Shown: piece after piece, positions 33,863-45,000 of the stretch
Position numbering within the stretch: position 1 is the first letter of the stretch
Layout: every line of letters begins with the position of its first letter
Source: Pelodera strongyloides
Lineage: Eukaryota; Nematoda; Chromadorea; Rhabditida; Rhabditidae
Assembly (NCBI GenBank): GCA_036852015.1
Contig: JAANDG010000003.1
Location: forward strand, 578,001-642,000
Direction: 5' to 3'
Length of the DNA stretch: 64,000 nucleotides
The notes under the pieces: model-generated
Databases searched by the model: none
Told to the model about the DNA's origin: nothing
Seen by the model: the letters and a program-made list of their open reading frames with translations, nothing else
Program-made: the position numbers and the translations under genes

Positions 33863-34445
33863 TGTTAGAACCTGCCCAGTCCTAACAAGCAGAAACACAG
33901 AATCAAACAAGCACCACAGTAACAACTATCAACAATGCACCACGAGATGACGAGCCACGATGCAACGCTGATCTCCAGGACCAGGAACAACAAAACACAG
34001 TAACGAGGTGGCCGAAGCCCAATCCTTTATTTATCAAAGAGGTTAACGGCTTTCTCGGCTCTTCAATGCCCGAGACAACGACACCACTCGACTTCACCAA
34101 TGCACCAGGCAACACAAGGCGATCTCCACGGCTTCTGGCGTTCCAGCTTCTTTTGGCGGCAACAGCTTCTGGCACTCGGGAGGGACGACCAACTCAGCTC
34201 AGGAACACGGCGGATTGGGCGGGCAGACTGCTTACCTTTGACAGACAAGTCGCAGGTAGCAGGGTATAGATCAGATGTGGCGCATGATGTTATGACCCAA
34301 GAGACTCTGATGACTTGTTTATCAATCATTCTTAATAGTCTAATTAGGTCATTGATATCGGTTTCCTAACTCTTAGGCAATTAGCTATTCATATAGTATT
34401 TTGCTCATTGTTCAGAATGCGCTTCATTCGAGCGCAGTCTGAACA
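33863..34445. mobile_element. Solo LTR
   Basis: A 583-bp GC-richer insertion begins TGTTAGAACC and ends AGTCTGAACA (TG..CA). It is flanked by a 5-bp duplication ATTTA (33858-33862, 34446-34450). The repeat copy at about 35050-35080 shows the uninterrupted site. It has no coding potential beyond chance ORFs. It is a different family from the element at 1013-11597. Confidence 0.8.
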
Positions 34446-34659
34446 ATTTATTTAATTACTTAATTAATTAATACCTGGCACTTTATTTAATATATTTTTA
34501 CACTGTACATAAATAAATTTTTTCATGGCCGTTCCAATATATTACCTGAGAGTTACTGCTCCGGCGTCCCGAAGGTACTCGGGAAATAGAGAAACATTTG
34601 GTTGAATAAAAAATTAAGAAATTTTAAGTAAAATTAAAAAATTAAAAAAAAATTAAAAA

Positions 34660-34751
<92 letters not shown>

Positions 34752-35324
34752 TTAAAAAACGAAATCGAATTGGTTAAAATTTAATACAGGGTTGAAAACC
34801 AAAGCAAATATTTTGACATTGATTAAGTCTTATTTTAAGGCTCCGAAACTCATTTTCAAGCTCAACTGCAGTGCATTTCTGAGGATCTTCTTTCGCGAAT
34901 ATCTTCCCCAATTTTGCATACTAAGCAAAACGGTTTTCACAGCAATATTTGAGTAGTCTGGAGACTTATCACAGTAAATTGGGGAAAACTTTTTCTACGT
35001 TGGCATGTGCTTTTAATTAATACCTTTAATTATTTACTTAATTTAATTATTTAATTAGTCAATTAATTATTTATTTAATTACTTAATTAATTAATACCTG
35101 ACACTTTAATTAATATATTTTTACACTGTACATAAATAAATTTTTTCATGGCCGTTCCAATATATTACCTGAGAGTTACTGCGCCGGCAACCGAAGGAAC
35201 TCGGGAAAAAGAGAAACATTTCGTTGAAAGTGTTTATTGTTAAATTTGTTTATTGCTTTTGATTTTGACAAAAAGAAGCAGGTTAATATTTTACTTAGGC
35301 TTACAGTTGGGCTTAGGCTTAGGC
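34446..35324. repeat. Direct repeat (right copy), T tract and 3' flank of gene F
   Basis: It contains an 83-base T tract (about 34664-34746) and the second copy of the 33562-33840 repeat. Two copies of the 3'-flank repeat shared with gene C lie at about 34525-34610 and 35147-35235. No gene is seen. Confidence 0.6.
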
Positions 35325-36666
35325 TTAGTTGATTCTGACAGGAGCCTCACGACCACATGCAACAACTCCAGAGGTGACCTGAAAATGAAGCAATTCAAAA
35401 CACTTTTACGCACAAAAACATACCAACATATTATCAAGATTTGTATCTCATATTCAATTATTACTTCGACTTTCGAAAGCTTTGCATGATCCTTTTTGAC
35501 ACAGAAACTTGATATATATAATATAAAAATATATAATCAGTTGGCTAATCACCTCGGGAATCTGGTCAATTGCGGCAACGACGAATTTCTGAATGCTATC
35601 ACAGTTGTCTGCAGCCTTTGAGACGACGATATTTGCTGCGAAATGACCACCGATGTTGCTTACCTAAATAGTAGAAATTTAAAGTAAATTGTAACTAAAA
35701 TTTTGTTCTCCTGACTAAAGAAGTGATAGGAAATTAAACGGATGTGGTCGATACTCAAGGTTTAATTACCATATCTTCGGAAATGTGGGGCAAGCAATTA
35801 TAATAATATATGTATAAAGACTATGATTTCATGTAAACAAAACTCACGCTCTTGGCCACAGGTCCAGCCTTGGAACCATCGATGTTTTGGAACTCTCTCA
35901 GCTTAAAACACGTGTAATAGTGTAGAACAGTTTAAAACATACAGTTACGTTAGTTTAATCTGTTTTGTTATCTGTTTGAGATTTTCTTTCCGCTTTCATA
36001 GGCCTCTGTAGGTATTGGGGCATCATAAGGCTCCGCTTTCAGGTGTTACCTTTACGTTCAAAATTGGGTTTTTGTCAATTTCATGACTACCACGAAATAA
36101 TGTGGAATATGTAGTACACTCACTTGCAGCGAAAGGTTATCGAGAAACTCTACGCTCTTGTTCGCGTCGTAGGGAATTTGCGTGTGGAGCACAATGGTGA
36201 CGTCCTCGTCCACAGATCGCTTCTTTCTTCCTGCTGCGGTTGTTGCGGGAGCTGCGGTTGTTGCTGCTGGGCCAGCAGGATTCTTAGGGGCTGGTGGACA
36301 GGCAGACACCTAAGAGAAGTGTTGAAGGGCACAAACTACAAACTATAGATACACTTGCTTGAAATATGTGGTATGCAACGACCATTTAAAGATATTTGCG
36401 CATAAAGTAAAAATAAAGTACCAAGAAAAGGGGTGCTAACAATGTTTCCATAAGTGAAAATGTTTTTCTCGTATTTGAAACGGTAAGTAACGGTCGATGT
36501 CTCTATGTAGCTACATAGCTAATGTATCATGTACATGAAGCCTATGTGGACGACCATTTTCTAAGTTCGTTTTATATTGGGCCCTTATCATAATGAAACA
36601 TTGACTTACAGTAGAAAGTTGGAGAACGGTGGCGCAGACGAGAGCAAGAAGGATCATGGTGTTCAT
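35325..36666 (-). CDS. Secreted-family gene F
   Basis: Exons on minus: 36666-36610, 36309-36124, 35901-35848, 35663-35553, 35378-35325; all phase 0. The predicted protein has 153 residues: signal peptide MNTMILLALVC, VSACPPAPKNPAGPA linker, RKKRSVDEDV site, C-terminal DNC and VCG cysteines. Exon 3 is 9 bases shorter than in the paralogs and loses three residues of the AKKQ segment. The core is more divergent (LHTQIPYDANKSVEF). Its 3' flank matches that of C. Function is unknown. Confidence 0.88.
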
Positions 36667-36994
36667 GATAGAAGCGTTTCTACACATGTCTAATAAATTG
36701 CCCACGCCGTACTTATACCGAAGAAGAACCGTAAAACAAACATATCATAAAACGATGCATTACCGCTAAACATTTTTCTTCGGCAAACATTTAAATTTTG
36801 ATTGGAAACCCATTTGGTTCAAGCCTACCTATGTGAAGCCCTTGCCTGTGTACACACATAATATTACAACATTGACACATTTCCTTTGTACACATATAAT
36901 ATGGATAATGTATAATGTGTTTGGTTGTGGTTCTTTTCCAGAGTATAAATACAGTCTGAACGGAACGTTGAATATGCCTAGAAAGTCTTCAACA
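36667..36994. promoter_or_regulatory. Bidirectional promoter between F and G
   Basis: A 328-bp spacer with TATA-like boxes at 36711-36718 (minus) and 36944-36951 (plus), about 44 nt from each ATG. It is more divergent than the A/B and C/D promoters but has the same layout. Confidence 0.7.
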
Positions 36995-38512
36995 ATGAGC
37001 ACAAAGATTGTCTTGTTTCTCTTCGGAGCTGCGCTTTTGTATCGGTAAGGAATTTCAGTATACCCGGGACCTGTATTATTGTAATGAACCAATTATACCA
37101 GCATACGTCTACTATTTGACTCTTCAACATTCCCAGAATTAACGAAATCCTGCTTTTCAAAGCACACTCTTTTACTTTACAATATGCTTCCACGTAAACT
37201 AACTTATGTAGTTTGTGCTCTTCAACCTCCAACACTGTTCTTTTAGGTGTCTGCATGCCCACCAGCCCCTAAGAATCCCGCTGGCCCAGCTGCAACAACT
37301 GCTGCTCCCGCAACAACCGCATCAGGAAGAAAGAAGCGATCTGTGGAAGATGACGTCACTATTGTGCTCAACACGCAAATCGCATACGATTCGAACAAGA
37401 GCGTCGAGTTTCTCGATAACCTTTCGCTGAAAGTAAGAACATAAGAATTCTTCTATGGAAATGATATAAAAGAGTATCTCTTCTCAAATATGAGGCATCA
37501 AATTTATCGTCAACCAGTGATATAATCGTTTGATCAAATGTTTTTAGAGACTTTGGCTTTTAAATAAAGCTGGCTCTGCCCTATGAATTTATAACTTTTT
37601 CTAAATATTTTAATTTTTTTGTAAACCGATCTAATACTCGGTTTCCTAGTTTCCTATGAAAGGAAGAATACACCGATAGTTGAATAATCGATATATGTGG
37701 CACATCGGTTGCGTGTTTCTGGCCCCCATATTTTCATAAATATTTTTAGCTGAAAGAGTTCGCTAAGAAGCAGAACATTGACGGAAAGAAAGCTGGACCA
37801 GTTGCCAAGAGCGTGAGTTTGATTTTGCTTTTGGTGGATCCATGTTTACGTATTCTGCCAATAATTCATTAGATTTAAGGCGACATAATGCCCGGTTTTT
37901 GAATGGAAACCAGCATTCCTATGTATCTATGCTAAGTGAGCTCGAGTTGAGCTTGATTTTTTTATTATAATCATACACTTTTATATTTTTATAATCAATC
38001 GCATATGATGCATGGGAATGCAGTTGTCCAAAGTCCGTTTCAAAAAACGGCTGTTATACGGGTTATACCGCTTTAAAACGGTTAGACAAATTCCATAATC
38101 ATGAGAGCCGGCGTTGTGTGCGCCTGTTTCAAGTGCCGCCCGGCGCTCCAAGAATGACATATCCATATGTACAAAGGTCACAAAATTACTTCAAAACTGA
38201 CGATTAGCGTACCTTAGGTCAGCAACATCGGTGGTCATTTCGCTGCAAATATTGTCGTCTCAAGGGCCTCCGACAACTGTGAAAGCATTGAAAAATTCGT
38301 CGTTGCCGCCGTTGACGAAATCGCTGAGGTGAACATTTATCCCAAGCTTTAAGATATCCCAGACTTTTATCAGACGAATTAGTTGAAACTTGTGGGTTTA
38401 GGTGCAAAGAGCCGTAAAGATCATCACGGCCTAGCTAAAAAATGCGAAATTGTTTTAGGTCACCTCTGGAACAGTCACCTGTGGACGTCAGGCTCCAGTA
38501 AGAATCAATTAA
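36995..38512 (+). pseudogene. Secreted-family gene G with frame break at exon 1
   Basis: Exons: 36995-37044, 37247-37432, 37750-37812, 38218-38328, 38459-38512. Exons 2-5 are intact and highly similar to D. Exon 1 (MSTKIVLFLFGAALLY) is 50 nt long, not a multiple of three, and would join exon 2 out of frame. Relative to D it is one base short just before the donor. No alternative donor or acceptor nearby restores the frame, so the gene is probably non-functional or has a sequencing error. Extra exon 3-5 copies follow. Confidence 0.75.
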
Positions 38513-38763
38513 AGCAAACACTCAATTAAATATTTTGTCATTTGCAGAAATAAACATATTTTTCCAGCTTGTTTCTGTTTCAGAAATTGAAATTTATCGA
38601 ATACATTTATCGAATATATTTTGACACATAAGACGGCTAAGACATTTACATATTTTTATGAATACATGTAGCTGGGAATATAAAAATTTTTCACCTGAAA
38701 CTCATCGTCTATTCTTTTCGGAACAAGTCATAGGCAATTAGCACTGTATTGAATCTCAGTTAA

Positions 38764-39287
38764 AGGAGGAGGCTCACGAGATTTAAGTGTTCGATTGGTA
38801 AATAATCACCAATAAAATGCAGAACAAAGCGCGGAAATACACTTTAAAGTAAAAATTAAATTTTATGTAAAAATTAATTCAAAAATTAAAAAAAACCACC
38901 GTAGTTTCTTGTTATTTTTCAGGGCAAGTGGTGTATAGGAAAACACAGACAAAAACAGCCTCCGTGTAAACAGCCGGGCCATCCCGTGCTAATATGTTGT
39001 TGAAAATATGCGCTCGTACCGCAAGTGTAATTTGTAGTCCAAAAAAAAGGCGTGCCTGTTTTACTGTTATGCACACTGCGTGCATATTTGCTTTTTACTG
39101 GTGGTTTTAAAAACATACGGTAGTTTTTTTAAATTAAAATTTTTTCTTAAATTAAATAATTTCTTTAGAGTGTATTTTGGTGCTTGGTTATGTATGTTAT
39201 TGGTGATTATTTACCATGTTTTTTTGGAAAAAAAGAAAAAAAAAAAAAAAAAAGAATCGAAGACTTAAAACTCGTGAGCCTCCTCCT
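38764..39287. mobile_element. TTAA-flanked MITE, family 2, copy 3
   Basis: A 524-bp element with TTAA on both sides and the same ends as copies 1 and 2. It sits at the corresponding position in the duplicated block, so it was inserted before the duplication. Confidence 0.85.
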
Positions 39288-39426
39288 TTAAATAAAGAAG
39301 CACGCCTTGAAGCGTAAAGAACACCAGAATAAATTATTAATAATATTTTGAAATCAATATATTGAAATTTATGATCAATCTACCGATTAAAACTATAACT
39401 AATTTAGATAAGTCAATAAAAATAAA

Positions 39427-39433
39427 AAAAAAA

Positions 39434-39511
<78 letters not shown>

Positions 39512-39527
39512 CAAAAAAAAAAAAATT
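39427..39527. repeat. Long A tract
   Basis: About 90 nearly pure A bases inside the AT-rich spacer of the duplicated block. Length may be unreliable in the assembly. Confidence 0.85.
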
Positions 39528-39644
39528 CTTCAAGCTCTTGTTTTTTTATAAACGGCAAATTAGATTACAACCGGTAAATTAAAAGAATTGATTAATTGAC
39601 TAAAATTTAAAATTTATTAAAATTTAATACATAAATATTTTTAG

Positions 39645-40366
39645 CTGAAAGAGTTCGCTAAGAAGCAGAACATTGACGGAAAGAAAGCTGGACCAGTTGC
39701 CAAGAGCGTGAGTTGGATTTTGCTTGTGGTGGATCCATGTTTACGTATTCTGCCAATAATTCATTAGATGTAAGGCGACGTAATGCCCGGTTTGTGAAAA
39801 GTATCTGAAAAAATACTTCAAATCTGAAGATTATTCAATTAAACCATACCCAACTATTCCGTCCTGAAGATGTCGTTAAAGGAAACTTTGGCAATAAAGA
39901 CAATTATATCCGTGTCTTTGATATTTTACTCCGGGATTCGTCAATGCTGGAAGATCGACCTTATATATATATATATTTTCTCCCATAATGGATCGTAGAT
40001 CAAAAATCTGAAGATTAGCATATCTTAGGTCGGCAACATCGGTGGTCATTTCGCGGCAAATATTGTCGTCTCAAAGGCCTCCGACAACTGCGAAAGCATT
40101 GAAAAATTCGTCGTTGCCGCCATTGACGATATCGCTGAGGTGAACATTTGTCCCTAGCTTTTAACTATGCCAGACTTTTGTCAGACGAATTACTTGCAAT
40201 TTATAATCATTCATGGCAATATTATATTGTGTGTTTAGGTACAACCACGTGTGTATAATATAGAGCCGTAAAGATCAGATCCTAGCTTAAAATTGCGGAA
40301 AAAAACTTTTAGGTCACCTCTGGAACAGTCACCTGTGGACGTCAGGCTCCAGTAAGAATCAATTAA
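39645..40366 (+). pseudogene. Duplicated exon 3-4-5 cassette downstream of gene G
   Basis: Exon copies 39645-39707, 40029-40139 and 40313-40366 keep all splice signals, frame, stop and a following AATAAA. They are nearly identical to 29232-30344, minus the MITE. Alternative terminal exons or remnants, as for the D cassette. Confidence 0.7.
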
Positions 40367-41878
40367 AGAAATTACTCAAATGAATGTTTTATCATTTGCA
40401 GAAATAAACATATCTTTCCAGATTGTTTCTGTTTCAGAGATTGACATTTATCGAATACGTTTATCGAATGTATTTTGACACGCGAGACGCCAAACATATA
40501 TATTTTATGAATAACCGTCGCGGGTAATATAAACATTTTTCATCTAAAACTCGTCATCTACTCTGTTCGGAACAAGCCGCAGGCAATGCGTACTGTATTG
40601 AATCTCTGCTAAAGAAAGAAGCACGCCCTGAAGCGCAAAAAATACCAGAATAAAAATAACATTATTCATAATATTTTGAAATCAAATATATTCAAAATTA
40701 TGATCAATCTCCCGATTAAAAATTAAAACTATAATCCAATATAGATAAGCCATTAAAAGTATAAAATTTAACTGAAGTTAATCAAACAAATAAATAAAAT
40801 CTAAATTAATTAACATATACATTTTGATTTAAATAAAGATTAAATAAAATAAAAAATAAGAAATTGTAAGTAAAATTAAAAAATAGTAAAAAAATAATAA
40901 TAATTTATTCATGATCTTTATTCAAGATCTTATTTTTTTTATAAGCGACAAATTAGATTACAACCGGTAAATTAAAAGAAGAGAAATCAATTTGTTTAAA
41001 TTTTATAATCAATATAAATATACAGTTTTGAAATTAGTAACAATTCACAAGTTAAATTAGTAACAATTCTCACTAATATGGTTTAACAAACCAAGTTTAA
41101 CAATTAATCAAACAAATTGATTAATTTAATTTAAATTTAAATTAACATTAAGTGAAATTAAGAAAATTAGTCATGTTCTGTTGAACAGTAGACATCACAT
41201 ATCCTTTAATTCGTTTTTAGATTTTATTGAGTCGGAAAATTATTGTGTGTAAAATTGTTCGATTCTGAGGAGACCTATCATCTTCGGCAGCTACGTGACT
41301 TTTACTTTTAATTTAGTTATAAAATACACGAACAATTGCAAACCCAAAAAAAAACATGAATATTATTAGTGAACAGCAAATTTGTAGCATTATCATATCA
41401 TATGCTTAACTTTTAATTCACATCGTTTTGGCGTCTCGCTCTGATTTTTATTGCTTTTCTTTCTGGCCACAATTCGTTCTTTTTTATCTGAACCTTATCA
41501 GCGTGCAATGATGTGTTTCGTTGGAATTCAAACTACGTGAAATTCACGCTAGAATGCGTTCTATTCCTTTAGTATATACGGTTTCCTTATTTACCCTTTT
41601 TCCTATATCTATAAGTTTATTTATGAAGAGCCGTCAGTCTACCTCCCTTTAGACATATTTTCTGGATAGTTTTCAAAATGTTTGTACTTATATTGTATGG
41701 CATGTATGACAAGAGTATTCAAGCGACAATTGTTGCAGTAACCCTTAGATTTAATAAAAAAAAAATAAGATTCTGAATTTCAGAGAATACGTAATTGTAA
41801 AAATTTTTTTTTAGAAATATGCGATTCAGTACCGAAACCAGTAACGCTTCTTTTTACGCCCTTTAAAGGGGCCCTTAA
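40367..41878. other. AT-rich duplicated spacer
   Basis: The counterpart of 30345-31837. No gene is seen. Just before the next MITE it carries TTAA-AGGGGCCC-TTAA (41863-41878), a short extra segment absent from the paralogous site. Confidence 0.55.
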
Positions 41879-42233
41879 AGGGAATATGTAGCCACTCAAA
41901 ATGAGCAAAACAACTGCGAAACTAGAGTTTCCACACAGACATGAATTTAAGTAGGCGACTGAATATGTAAATTCGAATATTCTCATTTGTATGCAAATAT
42001 GTCGCTGTTGCAAGCTATATGCCGATGTATGCACACTTGCTAAATGTTTGCTCCATCAGACCTGCCGTGTAAGCCAGGGTGGCAGTAAGCGCGTTTACTA
42101 TGGAAAAGATGAACTTTGAAAATATTTTTCTTTTAAATGGGAAACTTTTAACAATTTTTGTTGTTGTTTCCTTAATGAGGAATACACATTCTATTAATAC
42201 AGCTTAACTTCAAAAAGGGCATACATATTCCCT
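41879..42233. mobile_element. TTAA-flanked MITE, family 3, full copy
   Basis: A 355-bp element with inverted ends AGGGAATATGTAGCC / GGGCATACATATTCCCT and TTAA at 41875-41878 and 42234-42237. Confidence 0.85.
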
Positions 42234-42237
42234 TTAA

Positions 42238-42704
42238 GTCTTTGCACGATAGCTTTGAATATATTACAAACACTCTACATAGTGGTACTAAATATTTAGT
42301 TTAGTATCGAATCACATTTTTGAGAATCTGCACAGTATAATATTACCCTTATTTGTTTATTTAATTAAACAACTGATTTGGGGAAATAATACACGGTAGC
42401 CGGAAATTAGTTTTCATTTTTATGCCAGATTAATACACCAAAATAGAATAGAAGAGTTGAGTAATAGTAATTCGTTATTTTGCATCTTTTCTTTTATTCA
42501 TACAAATTAGTTAGTATAGAGGATATTTTGTGGCATTCATGAAAATTAATCGAATTCAATACTAACTCACTCTATTGACAGCGTATATGGAATTGTTACG
42601 TATCGCATCGAGGATACACCGGTAGGTGCCGTGAAAACTTGGCGAAAGCAGGCTAAAGAAAAAGGTTCACTGCATTTTTTACGCTTCGCAACAAAAGTTC
42701 GATA
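42238..42704. other. Spacer between two inverted MITEs
   Basis: AT-rich single-copy sequence between two inverted family-3 MITEs. No gene is seen. Confidence 0.5.
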
Positions 42705-42708
42705 TTAA

Positions 42709-43054
42709 AGGGAAAATGTATGCCCTTCTTGAAGTTAAGCTGTATTAATAGAATGTGTGTTCCTCATTACGGAAACAACAACAAAAATTGTTAAAAGCTT
42801 CCCATTTAAAAGAAAATGATTTTCAAAGTTCACCTTTTCCATAGTAAACGCGTTTACTGACACCCTGGCTTACACGGCAGTTCTGATGGAGCAAATTTCA
42901 ACTTTGCATGCGGATATCGGCAAATAGCAAAATTCAATATGCAGGGCATGCAAATTCGAATTTACATATTCAGTCGCCTACTTAAATTCATGTCTGGTGT
43001 GGAAACTCCAGTTTCGCAGTTGTTTAGCACATTTTGAGTGCCTACATATTCCCT
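42709..43054. mobile_element. TTAA-flanked MITE, family 3, inverted copy
   Basis: A 346-bp element, inverse orientation to 41879-42233, with TTAA at 42705-42708 and 43055-43058. Its right TTAA is shared with the next MITE. Confidence 0.85.
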
Positions 43055-43058
43055 TTAA

Positions 43059-43479
43059 AGGATCGCAGTCACTACAAAATCATCGTTTTTCTTCGAGTTT
43101 ACTTGTATTTAGTAAAGAATAGAGACAAATACTTTACCAAAACCGTATAATTTGAATTCCAACTCAGGGAGTGAACAAGTAGAAAATTAGTTCTACTTAC
43201 CTACCGCAGGCTCACGAAACGTGTTCAAACAGCTGCTTCCCGATCGGGAGTATGCAAATTATTTCGGCAAATATCTGCATATTATATCTTTACTGCAAGG
43301 GTCTGCAGGCATATCACTACACGTTTCATAATCCCGCGGTAGTTAAGTAGAACTACTTTTCTACTTGCTCACTCCCTGAGTTGGAATTCAAATTATTTGG
43401 TTTTCGTATTTTTCTTTATTCTTTACTTAATTCAAGTAAACTCGAAGCAAAATGATGATTTTGCAGTGACTGCGATCCT
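43059..43479. mobile_element. TTAA-flanked MITE, family 4, copy 1
   Basis: A 421-bp fold-back element with ends AGGATCGCAGTCACT / AGTGACTGCGATCCT and TTAA on both sides. Long inverted arms include AACTCAGGGAGTGA / TCACTCCCTGAGTT. Confidence 0.85.
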
Positions 43480-43483
43480 TTAA

Positions 43484-45000
43484 TGCTCATTATTTCCCGG
43501 CTCTTATTCAAAATAATAAAACAGCTGAAGGTTTTGAAGTGACTACGCAACTTTGAATTTACAACATTTTGTGAAATATAATAAGTATATAACTAGCACT
43601 CCCATATTACATTTCTTTATCCAAGATATGTACTAAAAGTTATTTATCCAGGTTTTTATATAAAATATTCTCTTCGTATATTATCTTCGAAATATTATCC
43701 TCAATTCTAATGAAACATCCGGCCACATTCACGTATACTGAATCCTTCGGATCTATGTATTTTGTTTGAAGAAAAGTAGGAAATAGCTTTGTCTTCATGT
43801 GTCTAGCAGTCAGTATACGTCTCTCTCTTCATATATATCTCTCCTTTCTCTCTTTTTCCCTCCTTTGACTTATATCTACCTCTTTTTGCATAAATGTATG
43901 TTCCCTCCCTCTCTTTCTGGCTTTCCCTCTCTGTTAACTTATTTCTGCCTCTGTTGACTTCTATCTCCCTCTTTTTGTATAACTGTATGCTCTCTCTCTA
44001 TTCTCTCTTTCTGTCTTTCACTCTCTGTTGACTTCTATCGTTCTATCTTTCTCTTTTTTATAACTGTATGTTCTCTATCTATCTATCTAAATCTAGCTAG
44101 CTCTCTTTCTTTCGAAGAGAGCGCTTTCAATATGCCACCGTTGAAAGTTGAATTTGATTTCTGGCTCCGCAACGGCGACGGTTGACCAGTGATCGCACCC
44201 AGAACACGGCTAGGGGGTGGCGAGAGATCATTTGAATTCCGGAGACGCATAGGCCATCGGTTAGAAGCTGAGGAGATATTGGATGTCCAGAATTGAGAAT
44301 GGTCAAATAAAGGACGACGACCAGATAAGTCACAATTCCCGGATATCTCGGATTTTTGTCTTCTGCGTTCTCTCTCGCTCGCTCTCTCTCTCTGTCTCAC
44401 TCTAACGCTCTCTGCGTCCCTATCACTCTGTCTCCATCTATCTATCTCTATCTCTCTCGCTATCTCTCCCTGATGAAAGAGGGGGCTCAATATCCCTCTC
44501 CCCCCTTCTCTATATCCTTTTTTTCATGCCAGGAGACTCGCCTTCTGCGATCGCGTATTTTCGTATTTACTTGCAAATTGCTCTTCACATAAAACATCTA
44601 CAACAAGTAGCCGATACATCATATGTATTAATAAACAACATAAAGCCTCGATAAATCAATATCATCATCGATAACATCAATAAGGCCTAGAGGGTGGTCA
44701 GACTGACCTCACGACCATTCTGAGCACGATTTTGCATTTTGATTTTTCGTGAACCAGGCCTTTGATGTCTTTCATAATATCTATAAAAATAAACTACGAA
44801 TGGCAGAACAAGATTTTTTACTGTGACCGATACTCTTGCTTGGCAAATAACAATGAATGTTGGCTGTTACTATTGAAATCATCGTCTTTTTACGACATTT
44901 AAATTCTAGTTGTATTTAAAACAAAACTTCTATCGGAGCTCACCACTAAGCAACCTGTACCTGTAATCAGTCTTACCGTACCCGTAGATACAAACTATCG
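43484..45000. other. Gene-poor stretch with CT-rich microsatellites
   Basis: CT-rich simple repeats lie at about 43810-44115 and 44360-44480. Between them, 44130-44340 is complex and open on the minus strand (for example SGRRPLFDHSQFWTS). It could be an isolated exon, but no reliable splice sites or family were seen. Confidence 0.4.

Larger units (their letters stand above)
38158..42091. repeat. Segmental duplication (unit matching 27.7-32.05 kb)
   Basis: This block (exons 4-5, family-2 MITE, AT-rich spacer, exon 3-4-5 copies, spacer, family-3 MITE start) is nearly identical to the block ending at 32050. A third, partial unit is 32051-33560. Differences include the family-1 MITE present only at 29467-29855. 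Confidence 0.85.

Noticed and set aside
39362..39577. ORF of mostly lysine
   Set aside because: A tract in duplicated AT-rich spacer.
44083..44490. 135-codon minus ORF
   Set aside because: Ends are microsatellite; the centre could be an exon but no reliable splice sites or family match were seen.
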